From Pirellulaceae bacterium (GTDB lineage: Bacteria; Planctomycetota; Planctomycetia; Pirellulales; Pirellulaceae): DNA of 64,000 nucleotides. Both the position numbers and the translations under genes were made by a program. The stretch covers positions 868,001-932,000 of the forward strand of contig JAHBXS010000003.1 in the NCBI GenBank assembly GCA_019636375.1. The letters run 5' to 3'. Numbering within the stretch: position 1 is the first letter of the stretch; every line of letters begins with the position of its first letter. Positions 47,329 to 56,626 of this stretch are shown here, piece after piece. The notes beneath the pieces were generated by a model. That model worked only from the letters and a program-made list of their open reading frames with translations. It was not told where the DNA came from and did no database searches.

Positions 47329-48288
47329 CTATGACACGAGCCATTCCTTCCCTCGCCAGTCTCGTTTTTCCCATCCGTAGTCGACGAATTGATAGCTGAA
47401 GGTGCCATCGTCGAAGAGATCGAGTTGTCCGTAACAGGGTGGGAACCCGTATTGCGAGCCGTTCCACCAAGCCCCTGAGACCGCTCCCCCGCAAATGTAC
47501 CACACTCCGCGATACTCACAGCGATCGCAAGTGTGCATGTGTCCGCTCAAGCAAAGTTTGACGTTGGGATGGCGGCGAAAAATTTCGCTGATGACCCAAC
47601 CATCAGCATGTTGCCAAGTCCCTGGGATGACCACGTCATCACCCTTGCGGCAATCATCGCCGTAGACGCTGGATGTGATGCTGAGGATTGGTAAATGCGA
47701 TAGCACACAGATCGGGGTCGTGCGGGGAGTTCGATTAAGATCATCGACGAGCCAAGTCAAATGTTCGTCGCTCAACACGCCGTACTTGGGCCATTGGCAA
47801 ACTGAGTTTAAGGCGATGAAATGCCAGCCGCCATGATCAAAGCTGTAATAGTCGCGGGGCATGTCTAAGACATCCTTCATCAGTTTGAAGCCTGCCTTCT
47901 CGGCGGGTATCTCTGCGGTCGGCTCGTGAAGGTCCCAGACATCGTGATTTCCGAGACAAGAATAGATCGGGACATGACAGTTCTTTGTCGCGGCCTGCCA
48001 AAGTTCTATTTGTTGCTGAGCCCGTTTGCCACTCACAGATCCGTCGAGGGCCATGACGGTGTCGCCCGTGTTGAGGACGATCTCTGGCGACCAGTCTGGC
48101 CTGCCGAATTGATGAGCGAACATCGCCGCGACTCCTGATGCGGCAGAACGGTCCGACGTGATGTGTATGTCGGTGCAATGTGCGACCTTGGTGGATTGCC
48201 GATGCTGGCCTGGTTTTGAGGTTGTCAGAAATCCCCAAGTCGCAACTGCCGCTGTTCCGGCACCCAACAGTTTTCTTCGATTAAGCAT
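47329..48288 (-). CDS. exported metallophosphoesterase
   Basis: A 319-residue calcineurin-like phosphoesterase with all five metal-site blocks: CTDIHI, NTGDTV, GNHDVW, LSHLPI and SGHMHTC. The N-terminus (MLNRRKLLGAGTAAVATWGF) has a double arginine and hydrophobic stretch, consistent with Tat export. The substrate is unknown. Confidence 0.9.
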   Translation of the reverse strand: MLNRRKLLGAGTAAVATWGFLTTSKPGQHRQSTKVAHCTDIHITSDRSAASGVAAMFAHQFGRPDWSPEIVLNTGDTVMALDGSVSGKRAQQQIELWQAATKNCHVPIYSCLGNHDVWDLHEPTAEIPAEKAGFKLMKDVLDMPRDYYSFDHGGWHFIALNSVCQWPKYGVLSDEHLTWLVDDLNRTPRTTPICVLSHLPILSITSSVYGDDCRKGDDVVIPGTWQHADGWVISEIFRRHPNVKLCLSGHMHTCDRCEYRGVWYICGGAVSGAWWNGSQYGFPPCYGQLDLFDDGTFSYQFVDYGWEKRDWRGKEWLVS

Positions 48289-48448
48289 GTTGTTGTTGAT
48301 CGTCCTTTCGCGTTCTTGTCGGCAAATTCAATTTTTCGTCACCCCAACGGCTTGATGCAGATGATACCATAGGGTAGTCGTATGGTCAGAAGACTTGTGA
48401 GTGTTTGTCCATGTTGGATGTCATTGGAAATTGATTGGGATTTTGAAA

Positions 48449-49567
48449 ATGAAAAGCTGGCTGGGATATCTCGCGATGGGCTTGTTGCTGATTTCCTCGG
48501 CAACTTCTTGGGCACAAACCGCGAAACGCAATCAAAAATCGCTGCCCAAGGCTGTCGTTGGTCGAATTGATGACTCGGTAAAAGAGCAGATGTCGCAACA
48601 ACAGTTGGTAGGGGTTTCGATCGGCGTCATCGATGGGGGACGAGTGGCCTACTCGCAAGGCTTCGGCTTTGCGGATGTCGAAAATCAGGTTGCGATGACA
48701 CCGCAATCGCTGATTCGGTGGGCTTCGGTATCCAAGCCGCTCACCGCTGTCGTGGCCGGACAATTGGTCGCCGAGGGACGATTGTCGTTCGACGACGATG
48801 TGCGCAAATACGTTCCCGAATTTCCGGACCATGGCGTCACCATTCGCGTGCGAGATTTGCTATGTCACCAAAGCGGGATCGTGCACTACGCCAACGGGCG
48901 AGTCGTGCGAACGCAGAAAGAATACGGCGAGCCGCATCCTTTCCAAAACGTCATTAACTCGCTCGATACTTTTAAGGAGTCTCCGCTGGTCAACGCTCCA
49001 GGAGAAAAGTATTCTTACTCGACTCACGCTTACATGCTGTTAAGCGCCGTGACGGAACGAGCGGAAAACAAGCCGTTTGCTCAACAAGTGCAAGATCGTA
49101 TCAACTCCCCCCTAGGCCTAACGACTTTGCAACCAGATTACCAATGGGTCGAAATATCGCCTCGGGCGGTTGGCTATCGTTTGCGGAATCAACAAGTCAT
49201 TCCATCCACCAACACCGATGTGAGTTGGAAACTGGGAGGAGGTGGTTTCATTTCATCGGTGGAAGATATGGCGGCGTTTGGAGCGGGGTTGATGGGCTCT
49301 AAATTGTTGTCCGAAAAAATCAAGTCCCAAATGTGGGTTCGGCAGAAAACGACGGATGGCACGGAGACCGATGTGGGGCTTGGTTTTTTTATCGATGGAG
49401 TCGGCGAAAGTCTGCGAGTCTCTCATAATGGAAGTCAAGAAAAGGCCAAAACGCGGATGGTAATTTATCCCAATCGAAAAAATGGTATTGTGGTCATGTC
49501 CAATTGTGAACACGCCGAGCCTGGTCGAATTTCTACCGCTATTTATCAGGCCTGGAACGCTAAATAG
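48449..49567 (+). CDS. beta-lactamase-family serine hydrolase, secreted
   Basis: A 372-residue protein with signal peptide MKSWLGYLAMGLLLISSATSWA. The class-C-type fold has S-x-x-K in RWASVSKPLTAV, a Y-x-T/N equivalent in YSYSTHAYMLLSAV, and H-x-G in RVSHNGSQEK. Such proteins are mostly esterases or D-peptidases rather than antibiotic-degrading enzymes. It is 20 bp upstream of the PQQ-repeat gene and probably co-transcribed. Confidence 0.88.
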   Translation: MKSWLGYLAMGLLLISSATSWAQTAKRNQKSLPKAVVGRIDDSVKEQMSQQQLVGVSIGVIDGGRVAYSQGFGFADVENQVAMTPQSLIRWASVSKPLTAVVAGQLVAEGRLSFDDDVRKYVPEFPDHGVTIRVRDLLCHQSGIVHYANGRVVRTQKEYGEPHPFQNVINSLDTFKESPLVNAPGEKYSYSTHAYMLLSAVTERAENKPFAQQVQDRINSPLGLTTLQPDYQWVEISPRAVGYRLRNQQVIPSTNTDVSWKLGGGGFISSVEDMAAFGAGLMGSKLLSEKIKSQMWVRQKTTDGTETDVGLGFFIDGVGESLRVSHNGSQEKAKTRMVIYPNRKNGIVVMSNCEHAEPGRISTAIYQAWNAK

Positions 49568-49587
49568 AAACTGCTTGGATTCAAAAT

Positions 49588-51138
49588 ATGAATGGTTTTC
49601 GGCGATTGATTTTTGTGGCTTGCCTCCCGGTGGTGGCTTTGGTTGGTGTGTTAACTTCTCAAGATGAAGAGTTGCGAGTTTGGAAAGACGACACGGGAAA
49701 ACATGAGACCAGGGCGAGTTTTGTCGCGCTACGTGATGATGTTGTGGAACTGAAACTGGAAGACGGCAAATCCATCGAAGTTTCCTTGGATCGACTTTCA
49801 GCGGCTGACAAAGCCTATGTTCGGAAAATTACTCGACCTGCAAAGGCTCCCAATCAGCCCAAACGAAAAACTGGTGTCGAGCCATCGGACCGGATGCCGG
49901 ATGAGCCTAACGGCGACCTACCTGCGCTGGACGCGGGAGGCGATTGGACTCAATGGCGGGGACCGAACCGTGATGGCATCAGCGGCGAAACTGGGTTGCT
50001 CGAAAGTTGGCCCGCCGATGGGCCTCCAGAAGCGTGGCGAATTGACGGATTAGGTGGTGGTTTCTCTAGTTGCGCGATTGCCGGAGGACGCCTGTTTACG
50101 ATGGGTCAGTTCGGTGACGAAACTCGTCTGATCGCTCGCGACGCGACGACTGGTGATCGGTTGTGGGAGACCCGCGTGGGGCGCGGGGGAGAAGGCCCCA
50201 ATTGCACTCCTACTGTTGATGGTGAATTGGTGTTCGCCGTCTCCCATGCGGGGGATGTCTTGTGTGCTCTTGCCGACTCCGGCCAGGAAGTTTGGCGACT
50301 GAATTTCGCGCGTGACTTTGGTGGCAAGATGATGTCGCAATGGGGTTACAGCGAGTCTCCTTTGATCGATGGCGACCGCGTGATACTTACTCCCGGTGCT
50401 CCGCAAGCGGCGATGGCGGCGATGGACAAACGTTCCGGAAAACTGATTTGGCGAGCGGCCTTGCCTCAAAATGCGGGCCCTGCCGGTCAAGATGGGGCCG
50501 GGTACTCTTCCATCGTCGTCAGCCAAGCTCAAGGGGTGAAGCAGTACATCCAATTTGTAGGGCGCGGTGTGATTTCTGTTGAAGCCGAAAGTGGTCGGTT
50601 CTTGTGGGGTTACAATCGGATTGCCAATGGGACGGCCAATATTCCCACGCCAATTGTTTCAGGAAATTTTGTGTTCTGTTCAAGTGGTTATGACGATGGT
50701 GGCTCTGCACTGTTGGAAGTGGTCGGTGCTCGCAATCAATTGAATGCTCGGGAGGTTTGGTACAAACCGTCTCGTGACTTGCAGAACCATCACGGTGGGA
50801 TGATTCTGATCGGGCAAAACGTCTACATGGGGCACGGTCACAACAATGGATTCCCGGTTTGTTTTCCGCTGGCGACAGGGAGACCTTTATGGGGTCCCGA
50901 CCGTGGCGCCGGAACGGGTTCGGCTGCCGTGTTGTATGCAGAAGGGCACTTGTACTTTCGTTACGAAAACGCCGTGATGGCGTTGGTTGAAGCGACGCCT
51001 ACGGGCTACAAGCTAAAGGGAAAATTTAAAATTGGTATCCATCATGCTCAAAGCTGGGCTCACCCTGTGATTTGGAACGGACACTTGTACCTTCGCGATC
51101 AGCACGAACTGATTTGTTACGATCTGCGTAAAAATTAG
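49588..51138 (+). CDS. SHD1-domain and PQQ-like beta-propeller protein, secreted
   Basis: A 516-residue protein. A signal segment ([19 protein letters not shown]) precedes an SHD1 domain (~25-85; [26 protein letters not shown]), a planctomycete favourite. A quinoprotein-type propeller follows ([19 protein letters not shown], then repeated W/L-W-x blades). No clear PQQ-binding residues are visible, so it is probably a binding scaffold. Its stop overlaps the gyrB fragment's stop tail to tail. Confidence 0.88.
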   Translation: MNGFRRLIFVACLPVVALVGVLTSQDEELRVWKDDTGKHETRASFVALRDDVVELKLEDGKSIEVSLDRLSAADKAYVRKITRPAKAPNQPKRKTGVEPSDRMPDEPNGDLPALDAGGDWTQWRGPNRDGISGETGLLESWPADGPPEAWRIDGLGGGFSSCAIAGGRLFTMGQFGDETRLIARDATTGDRLWETRVGRGGEGPNCTPTVDGELVFAVSHAGDVLCALADSGQEVWRLNFARDFGGKMMSQWGYSESPLIDGDRVILTPGAPQAAMAAMDKRSGKLIWRAALPQNAGPAGQDGAGYSSIVVSQAQGVKQYIQFVGRGVISVEAESGRFLWGYNRIANGTANIPTPIVSGNFVFCSSGYDDGGSALLEVVGARNQLNAREVWYKPSRDLQNHHGGMILIGQNVYMGHGHNNGFPVCFPLATGRPLWGPDRGAGTGSAAVLYAEGHLYFRYENAVMALVEATPTGYKLKGKFKIGIHHAQSWAHPVIWNGHLYLRDQHELICYDLRKN

Positions 51139-51300
51139 ACATCGAGTGTTCGGACATCGAGAGCGTTTTTCTCGATGAACTCTCGTCGCGGTTCGACCTT
51201 GTCACCCATCAAGATGCGAAACATTTCGTCGGCCTCGGCTGCGTTGGTCATGCTGACCTTGATCAAGGTCCGGTTGTGTGGATCGTAACCGTTCACAGAA
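51135..51300 (-). pseudogene. gyrB: 3'-terminal fragment of gyrB
   Basis: The minus-strand frame ends with [40 protein letters not shown] and a normal stop. This is the conserved C-terminus of the DNA gyrase B subunit (about 50 codons). Upstream of about 51300 the homology stops abruptly and an inverted-repeat element begins. The rest of gyrB is not in the window, so this is a remnant of duplication or breakage. Confidence 0.85.
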
Positions 51301-51327
51301 TTTGTTCGATTTGCTTGAAATTGGCCG

Positions 51328-51415
51328 AATGTTGGAGTACACGCTTTAGCGTGCCGCACACCGAAAAAATTTGGATCGTTTGCGCGTGGCACGCTAAAGC
51401 GTGTACTTCAACATT
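51328..51415. repeat. 88-bp MITE-like element with 28-bp inverted repeats
   Basis: The left arm 51328-51355 and right arm 51388-51415 are reverse complements with one mismatch, and enclose 32 bp. Each arm contains a smaller hairpin (CACGCT-TT-AGCGTG). There is no coding capacity. It lies just beyond the gyrB breakpoint. Confidence 0.75.
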
Positions 51416-51670
51416 CCGCGACTTTCGACTCGTCGTTTGCCGACGGGGGTTTTTTCGCGTGGAATACATGGTCGGTTGGGTCTGTACGGCCTACGGTCGG
51501 GGGAGCGGAGATTCTGGCAGTGGCCTTTCGGGGAGCGGTCCACCGTCCTCCAACGCCAAGGGTCGTGCTCAAATTCTATGCGCCATTGACGGAGGGAGCA
51601 GTATCCAGGATTTTCCCAATTGCGCCGAAGGGACCATCAGGCCGAACGATGATGGGGATTGTAACGACGA

Positions 51671-51717
51671 TGGGAAGTAGGGTGTGTGAAGTGAGCGTGT
51701 TCGAATCTTGAGGGATT
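51671..51717. repeat. 47-bp direct repeat, copy 1
   Basis: Starts GGGAAGTAGGGTGTGTGAAG. It matches 57152-57198 at 46 of 47 bases. Both copies lie in YD/Rhs debris, and the second abuts the IS256-type element. Confidence 0.8.
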
Positions 51718-51920
51718 TAAGTTGGCAAGGTCGTTTGGCTTCTCGAATCGATTCGATAAGTTGTCGCTCACGGAACACACCAATTCCCAGAAAATTCTCT
51801 GTTGGTGACATTGTGATGGTGTGTTACGGGAACCATTATTTCTCAAATCAAACGTTTTTGTAACGGAAGCGAAACAGATGATTTGTACAATGTTCAGCAT
51901 TCGGTTCCCTTCACACACCC

Positions 51921-52080
51921 TACGCTGTCTACGACGAACTGGGCCGGATGACAGCCCAAACCGATACGTTTGGCGATACGACCAATTAGGGGTATGATGA
52001 CGCGAGTGGCACCGATCCCTGGCGGGAAACCTTGAGGATTGAAAATCCGGATTTCTACCTTTCGGCTTTCCTGAGCCCGC
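51921..52080 (+). pseudogene. Rhs/YD-repeat remnant
   Basis: Plus-strand translation gives AVYDELGRMTAQTDTFGDTT, a stop, then GYDDASGTDPW. This is YD-repeat sequence with an internal stop and no start. A near-copy is at 57060-57150. It is debris of an Rhs gene interrupted by the Rpn gene that follows. The rest of 51416-51920 holds no convincing gene. Confidence 0.7.
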
Positions 52081-52107
52081 GTTATTTTTCCCCAAAATGA
52101 GGTCCCA

Positions 52108-53049
52108 ATGGTCATTGGAATCCGCCCATTAAACGATTTTGCCTTCAAAAAAATTTTTGGCTCACCAGCCAATAAATTGGCGTTGATCAGCCTACTCAAT
52201 GCGATCCTCAATCCGCAGGTCCCGATCGTCGATGTCGTGATCCTCAACCCGTTCAACCTTCAAGACTTCGAACAAGACAAACTGTCCATCTTGGACGTGA
52301 AGGCCACCGATCAAAACGGGGCGATTTACGACATTGAGATTCAAATCACGGTTCGTCCGGGTTTGGTGCAAAGATTGGTGTTTTACGGGTGCGAGGAGTA
52401 CGCTGGGCAACTTCGCTCGGGTGACCTGTACGCGACACTCAAACCGGTCGTCGTCATCGCCCTGCTAAAAGAGACGTTGTGGACTGATACCGAACAACTC
52501 CATCATCGGTTCGCCTTGACGGATCGAGAATCGGGGCGAGAATTAACGGATACTTTGTCGATTCACACTTTGGAGTTGGGCAAGTATAATTTGACAGAGG
52601 CGGAGTTGGGGACAGCGACCCCTTTGCACCGTTGGTTGTACTGGTTGATTCATGCCGAAAACTACGAACCTGAACGGTTATTGGAATTATTTCCAGAGGC
52701 CGCGTTTCAGTTGGCCAGCACACAGTTGATTTCGATTTCAGAAAAGACGGAGGACAAAGAGATGTACGACGCCCGAGAAAAGGCCATTCGCGACCACGAA
52801 TGGGCCATCCATGTGGCCCGCGATGAAGGGAAGATCGAGGGCAAGATCGAGGGCAAGATCGAGGGCAAGATCGAGGGCAAGATCGAAGGCAAGATCGAAG
52901 GCAAGATCGAGACGATTCGTTTGCTGCAAAAATTGCTGGGAGTTCCCCAAGCGAGCGAGGCTGATCTCATTGAAAAAAGCCTGGAGGAACTTCAAGCGAT
53001 CACGACTGAGCTTCAAAAAAAGTTTCAGAATCGAAACCACAATCAATGA
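52108..53049 (+). CDS. Rpn-family recombination-promoting nuclease (PD-(D/E)XK)
   Basis: A 313-residue protein. It starts with the family opening RPLNDFAFKKIFGSPANKLALISLLNAIL. The nuclease core has LSILDVKATDQNGAIYDIEIQ (D...E-x-Q), and LVFYGCEEYAGQLRSGDLY follows. Residues ~241-268 are seven GKIE units encoded by a 12-bp tandem repeat, then a helical tail. Rpn proteins nick DNA and promote RecA-independent recombination, and are mobile within genomes. It sits inside Rhs debris, 8 bp before the Rhs core gene. Confidence 0.88.
   Translation: MVIGIRPLNDFAFKKIFGSPANKLALISLLNAILNPQVPIVDVVILNPFNLQDFEQDKLSILDVKATDQNGAIYDIEIQITVRPGLVQRLVFYGCEEYAGQLRSGDLYATLKPVVVIALLKETLWTDTEQLHHRFALTDRESGRELTDTLSIHTLELGKYNLTEAELGTATPLHRWLYWLIHAENYEPERLLELFPEAAFQLASTQLISISEKTEDKEMYDAREKAIRDHEWAIHVARDEGKIEGKIEGKIEGKIEGKIEGKIEGKIETIRLLQKLLGVPQASEADLIEKSLEELQAITTELQKKFQNRNHNQ
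52828..52911 (+). repeat. 12-bp in-frame tandem repeat, seven units
   Basis: Seven copies of GGCAAGATCGAG (first unit GGG; units 5 and 6 end GAA), each encoding GKIE. Being a multiple of three, copy-number change alters the length of a charged helix without breaking the frame. Confidence 0.95.
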
Positions 53050-53056
53050 TTTAACG

Positions 53057-54745
53057 ATGGTTTCCTCCTTGAAAACACCTGAAACATTCGCGCACGACCC
53101 GCGATTATTTTCTGGTGGGAGGCATCGATTCTATTCTTTCCGAGGCCCAATTGGGTCGAATAATACGGCCAGTCTTGAAAGTCTTGACAACAAACCATCG
53201 GCCTGGAACCGCAGCGATAGTAACCAGAATCAAGCGTGGAACCTCTCGCTGGTTGGCGACTGGAACACGTTCAATCAAACGGGTTCCAGTCCGCTCACTC
53301 AAACCCGTACCCACGGCCCGGCGCATGAGTTCACGTCGTTCACCGGCACGAATTCTGGAACACTGACTTACGACGCCAAGGGGAACCAAACGGTGCGTCC
53401 GGCAAGTCTGGTTGCTCCGGCCCTGAATCTAAGTTGGGATTTTGATAACCGCTTAAAAGGTGCCGACACCGACGGCAACCCCGCAACGCTGGAAGTCACA
53501 TACGAGTTCGACGCCCTTGGTCGCCGAGTCGCCCGCAACGGCCCATCGGGGAACGTTGTCTACGTCCAATCCGGCCAGCGAACCATCGCCGACTACGCGC
53601 GAGGCGCGGCTGCAACGAACCCCACCTACCGTTACGTTTATGGTGACTATATTGACGAGCCGATTTTACGTCACACGGGGACTGCTTCAACGCTTCCCAC
53701 AACTGGCAACAACGCTTTGTATTATCATCGTAACCAACAATACTCGATCGTCGGACTAACCAACGCCGCCGGCACCCTCGTCGAACGCTACGCCTACACT
53801 GCGCATGGCGAACTAACGATCATGGCCGCCAACGGCACCCTCCGCACAACCAGCCTCTACAACAACCGCTACACCTACACGGGCCGCGAGTGGGACCCCG
53901 ACCTTAACCTCTACCACTTCCGCGCCCGCCTCTACGACCCCATCGCCGGAAGATTTATCACACGCGATCCCAAGAAGTATGTGGACGGAAAGAGTTTGTA
54001 TCGAATGCACTTTTCGTTGAATAAAAAGGACTATACCGGGATGGCCGTCATGCGAAGGCAAGACCAAGGCCATCCCGACGCCGAATATGTTGGCCCTTTC
54101 GATCATAAAAGCAGCGGCGTAAAAAAATGCGTATTTTACGCAGATGGCGTTGAAGATCCAAAATATGGATCGACCACTATTTATGAAACTTATGACGACG
54201 CCCATACTTTCCCCAAGGAAGAAAACCCAATTTTTTTACCGGACAACAAAACAGTAAAAGGCTATGTAGTGCATCAAAGCTTAAACAAACCGGAGCAAAT
54301 TGCTAAGTTTATTGAAGTCACCGGATGTTGTGAAATTGTAATATTTGGGCACCAAGGGGGATATGCAAATCCAGGAGGCGTGGCGGCTAACGGCACGAGC
54401 CCCCTTCCCGGAACTCCCGAAAGTCGAAGCGCCATACGAATAGCCTTAGAAAAACATTGCCAAAAATGCGACGTATTTATTTACTCATGTGGCGATACTC
54501 ATTGGACCGATCGACCAAAAAAGGGTGAGACAGGCTATGAGAAATATCGTGATTTTCAAAACAATAGAGAAGCCAATCGATGGACGATTGCCAATGATCT
54601 TGGGTGTAATGTTTATGGTTTACGCCGACTTCAAGCTAGAGAGAGTTTTGGGAATTATGGAAATCCAGAAAAATACGGAAGAGCAGGATGGTATCTTGAT
54701 CAGGGTGAGCGCACTATTTTTCCATGGAAATACCGAGAACTTTGA
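53057..54745 (+). CDS. Rhs core protein with C-terminal candidate toxin domain, 3' end altered by an IS
   Basis: 562 residues from ATG 53057. YD-repeat sequence (GTLTYDAKGNQT, YEFDALGRRVARNGPSG) leads to the Rhs core YTGREWDPDLNLYHFRARLYDPIAGRFITRDP at ~280-315. The variable tail (~330-562) has GHQGGYANPGG and CDVFIYSCGDTHW, then ANDLGCNVYG: a His and Cys spacing like DUF4347/caspase-like peptidases. The gene lacks the long N-terminus of full Rhs proteins. The last 14 codons lie inside the ISAs1-type element; without it the frame would end LDFGGAEG and overlap the next gene. Confidence 0.8.
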   Translation: MVSSLKTPETFAHDPRLFSGGRHRFYSFRGPIGSNNTASLESLDNKPSAWNRSDSNQNQAWNLSLVGDWNTFNQTGSSPLTQTRTHGPAHEFTSFTGTNSGTLTYDAKGNQTVRPASLVAPALNLSWDFDNRLKGADTDGNPATLEVTYEFDALGRRVARNGPSGNVVYVQSGQRTIADYARGAAATNPTYRYVYGDYIDEPILRHTGTASTLPTTGNNALYYHRNQQYSIVGLTNAAGTLVERYAYTAHGELTIMAANGTLRTTSLYNNRYTYTGREWDPDLNLYHFRARLYDPIAGRFITRDPKKYVDGKSLYRMHFSLNKKDYTGMAVMRRQDQGHPDAEYVGPFDHKSSGVKKCVFYADGVEDPKYGSTTIYETYDDAHTFPKEENPIFLPDNKTVKGYVVHQSLNKPEQIAKFIEVTGCCEIVIFGHQGGYANPGGVAANGTSPLPGTPESRSAIRIALEKHCQKCDVFIYSCGDTHWTDRPKKGETGYEKYRDFQNNREANRWTIANDLGCNVYGLRRLQARESFGNYGNPEKYGRAGWYLDQGERTIFPWKYREL

Positions 54746-55917
54746 AGAGGTAGTGTTCATCCCAAGCACATCTTAGTCTTCGAGTTCGTACGCTTTCCTT
54801 GTCACCTTTATAGTTTTTCAGAAGAGTCAAAGCCATACGCCGCATTGAAGAGGAGTTGATAGCGCCTGTTCCGTTGATTCGACATTGGTCTTCATTGAAA
54901 ATCACATCCAGACGCCAGTGTAGCGAGTTTTCAATACTCCAGTGGGCTCGGCAGCCTTTGGCGAATTTGTCGATGTCCATGGAAAAGCTCAGCAAATAGT
55001 ATCGTACTTCGTAGGATTCTTTTCCATCACGAGTCACATTGTTGACCGCCACGCCAATGGTCTTCAAGCCTGGCCACTGACTGCTTTGCTGCACTCCTTC
55101 CCGAAACTGGGGAACTGGTACCAGGTTCGATGCTCGGCTCGCCCATGACCGGTCTCTGTTTTTTCGAGGCATGAACACCTTCCATCGTGCCGAGAATCTC
55201 TTCTGCCAAGTCGCTAACGTCGGCTTCTAAAGTCCCCTGATTCCCTTTGAGTCCCAAAATATAGTCGCCCCCTCTGAAACAATCTGGATGCGATTTTCTC
55301 GCTGACAACCCATCGCGTCAATCGTCACAATGGCCCTTCCAATTCGAGCAATGACAACAACTTCCGGAATCGCCGTGATCTCATTACTCTTCTCGTCGAC
55401 TGCTTCTTGCCCAAGCACCATTTGATTCTCCGCTGCCCAGGCGGTGACCATGTGAGGGCTTTGACCCCGTTTTGTGGTCGTGCGAACGACGTGCTGTTTT
55501 ACCATCAATGTTGATGATCGAATGTTCAGTTTCTGGTGCAATTGCCCGCACCCAAGACAAAAGCAAGCGGTCAATTGTTCGGGCTTGATCGCTGAAAATA
55601 CGCGGCGAAAACGTGTCGTCAGAAGGGACTCCACTCTTCAGCTTGAGAAACTTCTTGAATAAGTGCTTACGGGCTACACCATAGTTATGCATGTCTTTCC
55701 AGCCTTCGGCTCCCGATAGCATCGCACAAACACCCAAGACCAAAATATCTATCAAAAGATGACGGCGATTGGATGTTTCGATTCGAGGATCAGTGATCGA
55801 TTCAAAGTGACGAGCAATCTCAAGTTTCGGCATAATGGCATCTCCAAATAGGAAACAAATACCATTTTTTCGACTTGCCTGAATACCCCAGTTTCGCTAA
55901 ATAGTGCGCTCACCCTG
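54701..55917 (-). mobile_element. degenerate ISAs1-family insertion element, 1217 bp
   Basis: Perfect 19-bp terminal inverted repeats: CAGGGTGAGCGCACTATTT at 54701-54719 and its complement at 55899-55917. It encloses a minus-strand transposase broken by frameshifts. The flanks (...CTTGAT and TTTGGT...) show no target-site duplication. Confidence 0.88.
54714..55833 (-). pseudogene. ISAs1-family transposase, frameshifted
   Basis: Pieces in order: MPKLEIARHFESITDPRIET to INIDGKTARRS (55833 to about 55490), then HMVTAWAAENQMVLGQEAVDEKSNEI in another frame, then GGDYILGLKGNQGTLEADV, then WSIENSLHWRLDVIFNEDQCRINGTGA to the end. All are ISAs1 transposase blocks spread over different frames, so at least three frameshifts have inactivated it. 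Confidence 0.88.
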
Positions 55918-55934
55918 TTTGGTGGGGCTGAGGG

Positions 55935-56486
55935 ATGAAAATGTTACAACTTTTACGCTTTCGATTGAAAACACTTTTTTTGATCTTTACCGTTCTGGCC
56001 TTTATAATCGGATATTGGGCGGTAAGAAATAACCAAAGGATAATTCAGTTGAAGTTAATCAGGAATTTTAATGGGAACGCCTTAACTTCGGCATTTTGTG
56101 ATAATAATGGAGTCCCCGTGCCACCAACTAACAGGTCGCTTTTTCGAAGCACATTTATCGGCAATATAGTTTTCGAACCACTAAGAGATATTGTGTACGT
56201 TGATTTGAGTGATTCGATATTTGGAGAGGAGGAAGTGGACATGCTCCATAATTTTCGACATGTAAAACATTTGGATATCAGTAACACAAATGTTTCGGAC
56301 AGTGCTATCAATGAGCTTTTAGTGCTCCGCGATTTATCGTTTATTGACTTGTCAAATTCTCGCGTAACATCGCAAGGCATAGTCAGATTGAGACTGTTCA
56401 ACCCGGCCTTAAAGATTAGATATGACAATAAATTCCGCGACACGCTCAATTTAATTGATAATTTTGAGAAAGAATGGAATCAGTGA
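55935..56486 (+). CDS. leucine-rich single-pass membrane protein, candidate partner or immunity protein of the Rhs toxin
   Basis: A 183-residue protein. The N-terminus LLRFRLKTLFLIFTVLAFIIGYWAV is a basic segment plus membrane helix, a form common in planctomycetes. Residues ~90-150 hold leucine-rich units (VDLSDSIFGEEEVDMLHNFRHVKHLDISNTNVSDSAINEL...). A/T-rich, like the Rhs toxin tail and unlike the Rhs core. Position immediately after the toxin once the IS is removed suggests immunity or co-function, which is inference. Confidence 0.65.
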   Translation: MKMLQLLRFRLKTLFLIFTVLAFIIGYWAVRNNQRIIQLKLIRNFNGNALTSAFCDNNGVPVPPTNRSLFRSTFIGNIVFEPLRDIVYVDLSDSIFGEEEVDMLHNFRHVKHLDISNTNVSDSAINELLVLRDLSFIDLSNSRVTSQGIVRLRLFNPALKIRYDNKFRDTLNLIDNFEKEWNQ

Positions 56487-56626
56487 AGCATTAAGGTGCC
56501 AGAGAGGCAAAAAACAAATGGGACATGCATCAGGGTCTTAATCGCAAACGGCGGTTTACGAATTCAGCGGTCAAAGTCAAAGGGCTCATTTTTCGTGATT
56601 AAGAAGTCCTTTACACCCGCTCGGTA

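Noticed and set aside
51569-52095. Minus-strand frames opposite the YD remnants
   Set aside because: No family-like sequence; the plus strand gives recognisable YD motifs.
52828-52911. Regular repeats considered as CRISPR
   Set aside because: Units are contiguous 12-mers without spacers, in frame within a coding sequence.
52811-53056. 5' extension of the Rhs frame
   Set aside because: It lies out of frame within the Rpn gene's tandem repeat and gives an Arg/Ser-rich repeat peptide; the Rhs start at 53057 is preferred.
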